From NCBI GenBank assembly GCA_027452145.1, contig DAIDHB010000158.1:25662-89661 (forward strand): 64,000 bases of DNA, written 5' to 3'. Positions within the stretch are counted from its first letter, which is position 1. Every line of letters begins with the position of its first letter. The DNA comes from Planctomycetales bacterium (GTDB lineage Bacteria; Planctomycetota; Planctomycetia; Isosphaerales; Isosphaeraceae). Below the pieces are notes generated by a model. That model ran no database searches, was not told the DNA's origin, and saw only the letters and a program-made list of their open reading frames with translations. A program made the translations under genes and the position numbers. Below are positions 36,206 through 44,708 of the stretch, in pieces.

Positions 36206-37903
36206 ATGAACGCTCCCACCGACTACTCGTCTTCCCTGACCGCCGAGGATCCGGCCTTTGCCCGACGATCCGACCTGGACGCCCTGCGGGCCGTGGCCAT
36301 GCTACTGGGGATCGTCTTGCACGGCTCGATGTCGTTCTTTCAGATGGCCTGGGTCGTCGCGGACCGCCGGCAGAATCCGGCTTTCAGTATCGTCTTCTCG
36401 GCCATCCACGGCTTCCGGATGCCAGTCTTCTTTGTGATGAGCGGCTTCTTCAGCGCGATGCTCCTGCACCGTCGCGGCCGCGGGGCGCTGGTCAAGCATC
36501 GGTTCCGCCGGGTGTTCCTCCCCTTGCTACTCGGGATGGTCACCATCGTCCCGGCCACGAACGTGATCTCCACCATGGCGGTGTCGTCGGCGTCCCCGAG
36601 GCCCGCCGGCGCGTCGCCGAGCGGGGACATCTGGGCGGCCGCGGCCGCGGGCGACCTCGGCGCAATCGAGCGGCACCTGGCAGGAGGGGCAGACGTCAAC
36701 GGCGTAGGGGGTGAATACCACTCAACGCCGTTAATGCGGGCGGCGCTCGCCGGTCGCGCGAAGGCCGTCGATCTGCTCCTCCGCCGGGGCGCGGACGTGA
36801 ACGCTCACGGGCAGGACGGCGGGACGCCCTTGCACGCCGCGGCGTTCCTGGGCCAGGAGAAGATCGTCGAGGTGCTCGTTCGCAATGGCGCCAACGTCAG
36901 CGCCGCGAACACGCGGGGCGACACGCCGCTGTCGGTCGCGACCATTGACGAGGCGACCACGCAATCCCTCGCGTCGCTCATCGGGGTCAAGTTGGACGGG
37001 AAAGGGCTGGGCACCCGCAAGGCCGCGATCGCGGACCTCCTGCGCCAGCGGGGCGCGGCGGAGGGCAGGAAGACGGGCGTGGCAGATCTCCTGATGCAGT
37101 TGCCCCTCTTCGCGCACCTCTGGTTTCTCTGGTTTCTCTGGTGGCTGGTGCTCGGGCTCGCCGCCGTCTCCGCCCTTGGCGCATGGCTGCCGCCGATCCG
37201 GCTGCCCGCGTGGCTGGTCCTCTCGCCTGCCCGATGGCTCTGGCTCGTCCCCCTGACGATGATCCCCCAGGCGTTCGTCCCGGCCGCGGGGACTGTCCTG
37301 GCCTTCGGGGTGGAGGGCTCCAGCGGCTTCCTGCCGATCCCCCACGTCTTTGCCTTCTACGCGATATTCTTCGGCTTCGGGGCGCTGTATTACGGGTACG
37401 ACAACCGCCCCGGTCGCGTCGGCGAGCGCTGGTGGCTGCCGCTTTCTATCGCGCTCCTGGTCGTTTTCCCCCTGGGGATGGTCTTCGCGGCGGGAGGGTC
37501 TGGACCCTTGAGCGTCGCGCTCGACCTGCCGTGGCGCCGGGCGCTCACGATCTTCTTGCGAGCGGCCTACCCGTGGCTCATGACGTTCGGTCTCATGGGG
37601 TTGTTCCGGCGGTTCTGTCCGGTCGAGAGCCCGACGATGCGTTACCTGTCGGATTCGGCCTACTGGCTCTACATCGCACATCTGCCGCTGATCATCGCCG
37701 CCCAGTACGTGGTGCGGGACTGGCCCTTGCCGGCCCTCGCGAAGTTCCTGTTCGTCGTCGCGGTCGTGACCTCTTTTCTGTTGTGGTCGTACCAGAACCT
37801 GGTGCGCTACACCTGGCTGGGGCGCTTCCTGAACGGGCCGCGTGTCCGGCCCGCGCGGGCCGGTGCGCCCGCGGTCGTCAGATTCGGGTCCAACCGAACA
37901 TAA
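36206..37903 (+). CDS. OpgC-like membrane acyltransferase with inserted ankyrin repeats
   Basis: 565 aa. The first membrane block (~25-125) has RSDLDALRAVAMLLGIVLHG (the conserved His of acyltransferase-3 enzymes), FRMPVFFVMSGFF and KHRFRRVFLPLLLGMV, as in glucan-modifying OpgC. Then residues ~141-285 are a soluble insert with three or four ankyrin repeats (GDLGAIERHLAGGADVNG, STPLMRAALAGRAKAVDLLL, GTPLHAAAFLGQEKIVEVLV, GDTPLSVA). The acyltransferase resumes at ~300 (LFAHLWFLWFLWWLVLG) and ends with several more helices (YWLYIAHLPLIIAAQYVV). The insert is in frame, with no sign of a frameshift. GAGGGA lies 9 nt before the ATG. Acyl transfer to a surface glycan is the inferred role. Confidence 0.88.
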   Translation: MNAPTDYSSSLTAEDPAFARRSDLDALRAVAMLLGIVLHGSMSFFQMAWVVADRRQNPAFSIVFSAIHGFRMPVFFVMSGFFSAMLLHRRGRGALVKHRFRRVFLPLLLGMVTIVPATNVISTMAVSSASPRPAGASPSGDIWAAAAAGDLGAIERHLAGGADVNGVGGEYHSTPLMRAALAGRAKAVDLLLRRGADVNAHGQDGGTPLHAAAFLGQEKIVEVLVRNGANVSAANTRGDTPLSVATIDEATTQSLASLIGVKLDGKGLGTRKAAIADLLRQRGAAEGRKTGVADLLMQLPLFAHLWFLWFLWWLVLGLAAVSALGAWLPPIRLPAWLVLSPARWLWLVPLTMIPQAFVPAAGTVLAFGVEGSSGFLPIPHVFAFYAIFFGFGALYYGYDNRPGRVGERWWLPLSIALLVVFPLGMVFAAGGSGPLSVALDLPWRRALTIFLRAAYPWLMTFGLMGLFRRFCPVESPTMRYLSDSAYWLYIAHLPLIIAAQYVVRDWPLPALAKFLFVVAVVTSFLLWSYQNLVRYTWLGRFLNGPRVRPARAGAPAVVRFGSNRT

Positions 37904-37979
37904 GATCCATTATCGGACGTTGTCGGAGGCCGACTACGCGACGACCCTGTCCTCAGGGCACTCGACGTTGAGTGCTGGC

Positions 37980-38153
37980 TCAATGGCGATACCGGGCCGA
38001 CCAGCGTGCCATTCCGAGATGCGGTGTCAGGTGGGCGCTGTCGCCCGGATCCGGTGTCCGCCGATTGCCGTCACGGTAGGGTTCGACCATCCTGATGCTC
38101 AGGGGCAATCGTTCGGCGATCTCCCTGGTCTCCAGGCCCTCGACGATCGGGCG
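37980..38153 (-). pseudogene. LuxR-type HTH remnant fused out of frame to the CheB-CheR gene
   Basis: In the frame next to the end of the CheB-CheR gene, 38073-38153 encodes IVEGLETREIAERLPLSIRM followed by VEPYR. This is a good match to the LuxR/FixJ helix-turn-helix (typically 'VxGLSxREIAERLxxSxRTVExHR'). No start precedes it, the residues after it do not continue the domain, and the frame ends at 37980. Either a deletion joined two genes or a frameshift hides the real C-terminus of a CheB-CheR-PAS-HTH protein. No other gene is seen in the gap 37904-38070. Confidence 0.5.
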
Positions 38154-41100
38154 ACAGCGCGGCGGTGCGGTCCGCGACCCGCTGCTCCCGTTCTGCGTTG
38201 ATTGTCTTCAGCTCGTTCTCTGTTCCGGTCCGGTCGGTAACATCATCGATGGCGAGCAGGATCTGATTCTGTCGTCCTCCCTGTCGCGAAATCATGCGTG
38301 CATCGAGCGTCATGGTGCGCGTGCCCAGTTCCTTGAATGTGTGAGTGACCATGTAGTCGGTCACCTGCGATTGGCGCGGCAGGATGTCCTCCAGCAATCG
38401 CCGCAGCTCCGGGATATCCCATTCGTGGTTCCCTATCTCGTATAGAAGGCAGCCGACGGTTTCTCGCGCGCCCAAGTGGAACGTCTCGTAGAATGCCGGA
38501 TTGCACGACTGCACGCGCAAAGCGCCGTCGAGCACGACGAGCGGACCACGGATGGTCTCGACGACGCCCTCGGAGTACAGGCGCGCCTCGTTGATGATGT
38601 CGGCGGCGTTTTTGCGCTCGGTGATGTCCAGGAAGGTGATGACGACGCCGTCGATGCGGTTGTCCAGGGTACGATAGGGCACGACCCGCCGAGCGAACCA
38701 GCGGCCGTCCTCGGTACGGACGTCCTTCTCACGAGGCTTCAGGTCGTCCAGGAGTTGCCCGGCGTCACGGAGCAGGTCATCGTCGGTGAACCTCCTGGCG
38801 ATGTCGCCAATCGGCCGTCCCAGGTCGCTGGCGATGAGGCCGAACAGGCGCGTGGTCGCCGGGGTAAATCGCTTGATACGAAAATGGCGGTCCAGGAACA
38901 GCGTTGCGATATCCGTGCAGTTGAACAGGTTGGTCATGTCGTTGTGGGCCGTTTCCAGTTCCTGGATTTTCTCGTGCAACTGATTGTTGACCGTGGTCAA
39001 TTCCTCGTTGAGCGACTGCAACTCTTCCTTCGAGGTCTCCAGCTCCTCGTTGGTCGACTGGAGTTCCTCGTTCATCGACATGACTTCTTCGTTCGAGGCC
39101 TTCAGCTCCTCGTTGGAGCTTTCCATCTCCTCGATGGTGCACTGGAGATCCTCGCGCGTCGCCCTGAGCTCGTATTCCAGTTCGCGCACGGTGGATTCGT
39201 CACCCGGCTGGGCCTGCACGTCGGGGCGTGACGGGTAGGGCGCCCGTGCGGGGGTCTCGTCCTCGAAGGTGACCAGCAGCAACCCCTCGGCGGCTCTTGG
39301 CGCCTGGACCGGTCTGACGGTCACGCGCACCCGATATTGACCGCCGTCGCGCTTGACCTGGACGCCGGCCAGCGCCACGGTGGCGCCCTCGCGGAGGGCG
39401 CGGTGGACTGCGCCGCGGAGCTTGGTGCCCAATCCTTCCCGGGTCATCCGGCTCAGGTCGTGGGTGGGCTGGCCAGTGGGCAGTTCGAGGTATCGCCCGC
39501 AGGGGCCGAAGTAATAGACGATCTCGTACTTGCGGTTGATGAGCACGGCGGCGGGGGCGAAATGCTCCAGCAGCAGCCGCTGGGTCACCTCGCCGAAGTT
39601 GACGGGCGGGACCCCGGCTGCCAGGGCGGGGCGGCGAGCCTCGCCGCGCACCTCGGTCGCGGCGACGATCGGAAAATCGACGCGCTCCGGCCGGGTGAGG
39701 CCGATGCGACGGAACAGGCGATATTGCTTCGACAGCGCTTCGAACAGGTCGATCTGCCGGCCGATCGTCTCCGATGAGCCCAGGAACAGGAATCCCCCCG
39801 CGTTGAGCGCGAAATGGAACAGCGTCACGACCTTCTTTTGCACGTCCGGTTCGAGGTAGATCAGGAGGTTGCGGCAGCTAATGAGATCGAGCCTGGTGAA
39901 AGGCGCGTCGCTGATCAGGTTCTGGGCGGCGAAGGTCACCGTTTCCCGAACCTGCTTGTTGATCTGATAGGTGCGTTCGTCCACCCTGGCAAAGAATCGG
40001 GTCAGGTGTTTCGGCGACACCTCGGCGGCGATGCTTTCGGAATAGAGCCCCTTGCGGGCCACCGCCAGCGCGTCCTCATCGACGTCGGTGGCGAAGATCT
40101 GCACCCGGCAGTTCTTTTGGGCCGCCGCCAAATGCTCCTGAAGGAGTATGGCGATCGAGTATGGCTCCTCCCCGGTCGCGCAGCCGGGCACCCACACGCG
40201 GATCACGGTGTCGGCTTCCTTGCTGTCGACCAGCGGGGCGATCACCTGGCTAGCCAGTTGCTCGAAGGCCTCGGGGTCGCGGAAGAAGCCGGTCACGCTG
40301 ATGAACAGGTCCTTGACCAACTGCTTGAGCTCTTCCGAATGGCCGCGCAGGAATGCCACGTATTCGGGGATGCTGTCGATCTGGTTGAGCCCCATGCGCC
40401 GCTCGACGCGCCGCAACAGCATTTTCTTCCGATAGGCGCGAAAGTCGAATTTGCTACGCGTCCGCAGCAGGGCCAGCACCTGGGTCAGGTGGTCGGCGGC
40501 GTCCGGCGCCACCTCGGCTCGCGCGCCGCCGCGGACAAAGGCGTGCCGAACGAACTTGACGAGGGCCTCGGGCATCTGCTCGGCGGGCAGGACGTAGTCG
40601 GCCAGGCCGGTGGCGACGGCGCTCAGCGGCATGTGCTGAAATTCGGCCGTCGCGGGGTCCTGGACCATGGCCATGCCACCCGCTTCCTTGACGGCCCTCA
40701 GCCCCAGCGTGCCGTGCGACCCGGTCCCGGAGAGGATGATGCAAATGGCACGTTCCTGCTGATCGTCGGCCAGCGAGCGGAGGAACAGGTCGATGGACGT
40801 TTGCGAGGTGCGCCTCTCCACGGGGCCGGTCAGGCGCAATACCCCGTGATGGATGGTCATGTACTTGTTGGGCGGGATGATGTAGACGTGATTGGCCTCG
40901 ACCGGCTGGTCGTTCTCGGCCTCGACGACGGGCATCGTCGTGTGCCGGGCCAGCAGCTCGACCATGAGGCTCTCATGGGCGGGGTCGAGGTGGGGCACCA
41001 GCACGAAGGCGATGCCGCTGTCGGGCGGCATGGCGACGAGGAACCGCTTGAAGGCGTCCAGGCCCCCGGCCGAGGCTCCAATGCCGGTCACCGGCGGTCC

Positions 41101-41250
41101 CGACCGCTCCGGCTTGGTCTCCGCGGGGGCGGACTCGGGGGGTGGCGTCGGCACTTCGTCGGGTCGCTCGCCAACCTCAGTCACCTGCCGAGCCGGGGGC
41201 AGCTCCCCAGGAGCCTTCGCGCGCCGGGGGCGGTTCTTCTTCGCAGCCAT
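38071..41250 (-). CDS. CheB-CheR-PAS fusion protein, probably truncated at the 3' end
   Basis: 1059 aa. After a basic, Pro-rich leader, a CheB methylesterase-like domain (~55-240) has the Ser in GIGASAGGLDAF and the His in PHLDPAH, but SGTGSHG in place of the usual catalytic-Asp motif GxGxDG. A CheR methyltransferase domain (~250-505) has RVWVPGCATGEEPYSIAILL and LISCRNLLIYL. A PAS region is at ~570-640, then a long coiled coil of MESSNEELKASNEEV-type repeats (~650-740) and two more PAS domains (~745-985). The chain stops soon after QRVADRTAAL with a non-conserved tail, where related proteins continue into a kinase or other output. GGAGGAGGG lies 6 nt before the ATG. A longer N-terminus is possible but has no comparable ribosome site. 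Confidence 0.88.
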   Translation of the reverse strand: MAAKKNRPRRAKAPGELPPARQVTEVGERPDEVPTPPPESAPAETKPERSGPPVTGIGASAGGLDAFKRFLVAMPPDSGIAFVLVPHLDPAHESLMVELLARHTTMPVVEAENDQPVEANHVYIIPPNKYMTIHHGVLRLTGPVERRTSQTSIDLFLRSLADDQQERAICIILSGTGSHGTLGLRAVKEAGGMAMVQDPATAEFQHMPLSAVATGLADYVLPAEQMPEALVKFVRHAFVRGGARAEVAPDAADHLTQVLALLRTRSKFDFRAYRKKMLLRRVERRMGLNQIDSIPEYVAFLRGHSEELKQLVKDLFISVTGFFRDPEAFEQLASQVIAPLVDSKEADTVIRVWVPGCATGEEPYSIAILLQEHLAAAQKNCRVQIFATDVDEDALAVARKGLYSESIAAEVSPKHLTRFFARVDERTYQINKQVRETVTFAAQNLISDAPFTRLDLISCRNLLIYLEPDVQKKVVTLFHFALNAGGFLFLGSSETIGRQIDLFEALSKQYRLFRRIGLTRPERVDFPIVAATEVRGEARRPALAAGVPPVNFGEVTQRLLLEHFAPAAVLINRKYEIVYYFGPCGRYLELPTGQPTHDLSRMTREGLGTKLRGAVHRALREGATVALAGVQVKRDGGQYRVRVTVRPVQAPRAAEGLLLVTFEDETPARAPYPSRPDVQAQPGDESTVRELEYELRATREDLQCTIEEMESSNEELKASNEEVMSMNEELQSTNEELETSKEELQSLNEELTTVNNQLHEKIQELETAHNDMTNLFNCTDIATLFLDRHFRIKRFTPATTRLFGLIASDLGRPIGDIARRFTDDDLLRDAGQLLDDLKPREKDVRTEDGRWFARRVVPYRTLDNRIDGVVITFLDITERKNAADIINEARLYSEGVVETIRGPLVVLDGALRVQSCNPAFYETFHLGARETVGCLLYEIGNHEWDIPELRRLLEDILPRQSQVTDYMVTHTFKELGTRTMTLDARMISRQGGRQNQILLAIDDVTDRTGTENELKTINAEREQRVADRTAALSPDRRGPGDQGDRRTIAPEHQDGRTLP

Positions 41251-41412
41251 CGTTGGCCCTCCTCCGGCCATTTTACTATGGCGCAACGAGGCGGCGGTAG
41301 CTCCCGGTCCCGGAGGTCCCTCGCCTGGATCACCTGCGGGCTTGTTTGACTTTAAGAAATCCATATTTTGAGAATCCTGAAAATTTCCGATGCATTTCGC
41401 CGGTGGCGGGTC

Positions 41413-41418
41413 TATAAT
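41413..41418 (+). promoter_or_regulatory. TATAAT -10 element upstream of a 28-codon ORF
   Basis: A perfect TATAAT in AT-richer DNA, with no good -35 hexamer at 16-18 nt. Transcription would start near 41425, about 62 nt before the small ORF at 41487. Confidence 0.4.
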
Positions 41419-41486
41419 CATGGTGTGATCGAGGCCCGTACCGGAGGCCGTGTCCGGTATACCCCGCAGAGAGGCTGGCATCTCCA

Positions 41487-41573
41487 ATGCAAAGGCTCGT
41501 CGACAAATGGGCCCTTCCCTTCCTGTTCGTGGCGATGGGCTGCGTGATCGCGTGGGCATTGTGGCGAAGATGA
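41487..41573 (+). CDS. putative 28-aa single-span membrane peptide
   Basis: 28 codons, MQRLVDKW then ALPFLFVAMGCVIAWALW and a terminal Arg pair: a charged start, one hydrophobic helix and a positively charged end, as in many small bacterial membrane proteins. GAGAGG lies 11 nt before the ATG and a TATAAT about 70 nt upstream. It is in the 833-nt gap between the CheB-CheR gene and the small genes at 42 kb. Function is unknown and it may be chance. Confidence 0.4.
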   Translation: MQRLVDKWALPFLFVAMGCVIAWALWRR

Positions 41574-41769
41574 GGTAAAAGCGATCCGCAGCCGGTCGAT
41601 CGGTCCCGCGCCCCGGGGCCGCGGAGTGACGCCCGTGTATTACTGATCCTGGACTTCCAGAGGCAGGCCATCTCGCCGCGATTCTCGATTGGGCCCAATC
41701 GAGGGCGTTGCCTCGCGGGGAATGACGGGCGAGATATGAGCCGATCAGCGCCGCGAGGCGGCACACGGA

Positions 41770-42000
41770 GTGGCCTTGAGATATATCACCAGCGCCGGTC
41801 CGGCCCACGGGGCGCTGTTGCGCCGCGATGTCGCCGGCCCCATCGACGTGATCGTCGCCCGCGGGGAAGGGACGCCGGTCGGCACGGCGTTCTGCACCGG
41901 CGCCAATCGCGCGGGGGTGGCCATCTGGCGGCTGTCGATCCGTGGCCGCGACCTGCCCGGACCCTGCGTGGTCCTGCATCGCTCCTTCCGGTCGGCATGA
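41770..42000 (+). CDS. small hypothetical protein, uncertain
   Basis: 76 aa from a GTG start with GAGGCGG upstream. Codon third positions are strongly GC as in the surrounding genes, and hydrophobic strands alternate (PIDVIVARGEG, GVAIWRLSIRG, PCVVLHRS), compatible with a small beta-barrel. No family recognised. Antisense frames here are arginine-rich shadows. Confidence 0.4.
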   Translation: MALRYITSAGPAHGALLRRDVAGPIDVIVARGEGTPVGTAFCTGANRAGVAIWRLSIRGRDLPGPCVVLHRSFRSA

Positions 42001-42083
42001 TCGATCGGACGTCCGAGCCCTGTCGCGCGGGGCATCCACATCACGAGTTACGGCAGGTCTGGCGACGTACGAAGGGGTCCTTG

Positions 42084-42389
42084 ATGGAAGGCAAGATAAG
42101 CCGCACCGCCCTGCGCGCCGAGTATCGACGGCGGGTCTTTCAGGTCTTCAACGGCGACGAATGGATGTGCTCATACGGCGACATTTACTTCATGCAGCCC
42201 GACGCATTCAACCCAACGCGAGATTTCTCGCTCAAGGACGTCATCGCGGACCTGGTCAAGGACTTCGACGATCCCGAGGGAACCGACGCGCGGGACATGG
42301 CGGTCTGGCGCGATGGCCGCATCCTGGCCGTCGTGCGGAGGGACCGCGACGGCCGTCCCGAGGTGATCGATTTCGGGGTGGAGACCTAG
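42084..42389 (+). CDS. small conserved hypothetical protein
   Basis: 101 aa, beginning MEGKISRTALRAEYRRRVF. The sequence is mixed alpha/beta: QVFNGDEWMCSYGDIYFM, LKDVIADLVKDFDDPEG, MAVWRDGRILAVVRRD. No signal peptide, membrane helix or named motif. AGGGG lies 8 nt before the ATG. It is followed by another small gene on the same strand after 183 nt. Function unknown. Confidence 0.65.
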   Translation: MEGKISRTALRAEYRRRVFQVFNGDEWMCSYGDIYFMQPDAFNPTRDFSLKDVIADLVKDFDDPEGTDARDMAVWRDGRILAVVRRDRDGRPEVIDFGVET

Positions 42390-42572
42390 TCCACGGGCGC
42401 CTTCGGCCGGACCACCGGGCGGAATGAATAGCGCCCGCCGCGGTCGTCGGCTCGTCGCGGTCAAGCCGGTGGCTGTGGATGAACTCAAGAGATGGTTGCG
42501 GATGGCGGAGGACTAGCGTCAGTCCATGGTCATCGCGGGCACGACGATCGATACTTGCGACGAGGGGGAGCG

Positions 42573-42800
42573 ATGTCGAACCAGGTGCAGATGATCGCGG
42601 CGGTCGTCCGCGGCGGGGCCCATAGCTTCGATTTCATCCGGAGCGCCACGGGGCTGGAGCTGACGGACGACCAGTTCCGGACGCTGGTCGGATCGAATAG
42701 CGGCCTGTTCAAGCTCGTCCGCTTCTTGAAGCGAGACGGCGACGGGCAACTCATCCGTCCCGGCCGCCTCGGCCTGCGGCTCAGGGCCGAGCCCACATGA
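42573..42800 (+). CDS. small conserved hypothetical protein
   Basis: 75-aa basic protein, MSNQVQMIAAVVRGGAHSFD, then FIRSATGLELTDDQFRTLVG and LFKLVRFLKRDGDGQLIRPG. The middle resembles a helix-turn-helix-like arrangement but no known domain is certain. GAGGGGGAG directly precedes the ATG, a strong ribosome site. Confidence 0.6.
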   Translation: MSNQVQMIAAVVRGGAHSFDFIRSATGLELTDDQFRTLVGSNSGLFKLVRFLKRDGDGQLIRPGRLGLRLRAEPT

Positions 42801-42906
42801 TTCGGTGGGCCCGGCGACCTGCTGCGCCTTCGAACGCGCCGTCGGGTGCGCCGGACTCGCTCCCCTCGAGGGCGAGCGAACACGAGCCTGGGCCGATCAC
42901 GGCCGC

Positions 42907-43731
42907 TCAGACATAGACCTCGCGCAGGAGCCTCGCCGCGCTCTCATCAAGCTGGTCGGAGCGCCGCAGCTCCTCGAACTTCTCGAGCAGGTCGTGCGGC
43001 CGCAGGCGGTGCTTGGCGGCGCCCGAGACATCGAGCACCAGACGGCCCTGATGAGCCATGATCAGGCGGTCGCCCAGCGACGAGGCCTGGGCCATCGAGT
43101 GCGTCACCATCAGCGTCGTAAGCCGCTCCCGGCGGACGACCTGGTCGGTCAGCCGGATGACCTGCTCGGCGCTGCGGGGATCGAGCGCGGCGGTGTGCTC
43201 GTCGAGCAAGAGCAGCTCGGGACGGCGATACGTCGCCATCAGGAGCGTCAGCGCCTGGCGCTGGCCGCCGGAGAGGCTGCCGATCGGGTTGTCCAGCCGG
43301 TCCTCCAGCCCCATGCCCAACGGCCGGACCCGCTCGCGGAACTCGTCGAGCTTGCGCCGCGAGACCGCCAGGCCGAGGCCGAAGCCGCGACGAAGGCCGC
43401 GGCTCGCCGCCAGCGCGAGGTTCTCGGCGATCGTCAGCGACGGCGACGTGCCGGCGAGCGGGTCCTGGAACACCCGGCCGATCAGCGAGGCGCGGCGATG
43501 CTCGGGCCAGCCGTTGAGATTTCGGCCCGCCAGGTGGATCGTCCCGGCGTCCACGCGGAACGTCCCCGCGACCGCGTTCAAGGTCGTGCTCTTGCCCGAG
43601 CCGTTGGTCCCGATCACCACGACGAACGAGCCGGGCTCGATCGTCAGGTCGACACCCCGCAGCGCGCGGACCTCGTCTGGCGTCCCCGGGTTGAACGTCT
43701 TGAATACGCCGCGGAGCTCGAGCAACCCCAT
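42907..43731 (-). CDS. ABC transporter ATP-binding protein (TrpZ-like)
   Basis: 274 aa. Walker A in VVIGTNGSGKSTTLN, Q-loop in GRVFQDPLAGTS, signature SLSGGQRQALTLLMA, Walker B LLLLDEHTAALDP, and switch His in LMVTHSMAQASS. The Walker B and 'EHTAALDP' stretch is characteristic of ATPases paired with ABC_sub_bind (DUF534) binding proteins, as in TrpXYZ-type importers. The ATG lies 2 nt after the permease stop (TGATCATG), so the two are coupled. It is the last gene of the four-gene SBP-STAS-permease-ATPase block. Confidence 0.93.
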   Translation of the reverse strand: MGLLELRGVFKTFNPGTPDEVRALRGVDLTIEPGSFVVVIGTNGSGKSTTLNAVAGTFRVDAGTIHLAGRNLNGWPEHRRASLIGRVFQDPLAGTSPSLTIAENLALAASRGLRRGFGLGLAVSRRKLDEFRERVRPLGMGLEDRLDNPIGSLSGGQRQALTLLMATYRRPELLLLDEHTAALDPRSAEQVIRLTDQVVRRERLTTLMVTHSMAQASSLGDRLIMAHQGRLVLDVSGAAKHRLRPHDLLEKFEELRRSDQLDESAARLLREVYV

Positions 43732-43733
43732 GA

Positions 43734-44708
43734 TCACGCCTCTCCAGTCTTCTGGGGCCGGGCTCGCGGCGGGAACCACTTCCGCCCGGCGAAAACCTGC
43801 GGCAACACCAGCGCCGCGAGCACGAAGACGGCCGTGATGAGCTTGAGGTCGGTGGCAGGGAGCGTCCGACCGTCGGGAGGGAGCTTCACGCTCAACGCCA
43901 CGGCGACCATCAGCCGGAAGAGCAGCGATCCCAGGACCGCGCCTGTGATCGACAGCCCGAGTCCGCCGTGGCCGACCAGCGCCTGGCCCAGGATCACACT
44001 CGCCAGGCCCGTGACGATCATCCCGCTCCCCACCATGATGTCGGCGTAGCCCTGGTACTGCGCCAGGATCGCGCCCGAGAGCGCCACCAGCGCGTTGGAC
44101 ATCATCAGCCCCAGGACGATCATCAGGCCCACGTCGACGCCCATCGCGCGGATCATCCGGGGATTGTCGCCGGTCGCGCGCATCGCGGTCCCCAGGCCGG
44201 TGCCAAGGAACAGGCGGAGCAGTCCCGCGAGGGCCGCGACGAGCCCCCCGACCGCCGCCAGGCCGACCGCATCGCGGAACGGGACCTCGCTGCCGAGGAG
44301 GCGGACGGCCTGCATCGGCCCGGCGACCTTCACCGTCGCGTCGGCGAGGTCAGTAGTAACCGTCCGGGCGTCGAGCAGCGGGATGTTGCTCCGTCCCATC
44401 ACGTGCAGGTTCACCGAGTAGAGCGCGGTGGCGACGAGGATGCCGGCCAGGAGCCCGTTGATCCGGAACTTGGCGTGCAGGACGCCCGTCACCCCCCCTG
44501 CCAGTGCCCCGGCGAGCATGGCGGCGGCGGTGGCCGTCCAGGGTGAGTACCCGGCGACGATCAGGGCCGCGGCGACCGACGAGCCCAGGGTGAACGACCC
44601 GTCGGCCGTGATGTCCGGGAAGGCGAAGATGCGGAAGCTGATGAACACCCCGAGCGCCAGAAGCGCCAGGATCAGCGCGATCGTCCACGTTCCGACCAGC
44701 AGCGTCAT
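43734..44708 (-). CDS. ABC transporter permease (TrpY-like)
   Basis: 324 aa with eight or more predicted membrane helices, for example LLVGTWTIALILALLALGVF, ITADGSFTLGSSVAAALIVAG, LAAVGGLVAALAGLLRLFLG and ITGAVLGSLLFRLMVAVALS. 'FPDITADGSFTLGSSVAAALI' and 'MRATGDNPRMIRAMGVDV' are landmarks of the BPD_transp_2 permeases that serve DUF534 binding proteins. Its ATG overlaps the STAS gene stop by four bases (ATGA), and its stop sits 2 nt before the ATPase start. Confidence 0.93.
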   Translation of the reverse strand: MTLLVGTWTIALILALLALGVFISFRIFAFPDITADGSFTLGSSVAAALIVAGYSPWTATAAAMLAGALAGGVTGVLHAKFRINGLLAGILVATALYSVNLHVMGRSNIPLLDARTVTTDLADATVKVAGPMQAVRLLGSEVPFRDAVGLAAVGGLVAALAGLLRLFLGTGLGTAMRATGDNPRMIRAMGVDVGLMIVLGLMMSNALVALSGAILAQYQGYADIMVGSGMIVTGLASVILGQALVGHGGLGLSITGAVLGSLLFRLMVAVALSVKLPPDGRTLPATDLKLITAVFVLAALVLPQVFAGRKWFPPRARPQKTGEA

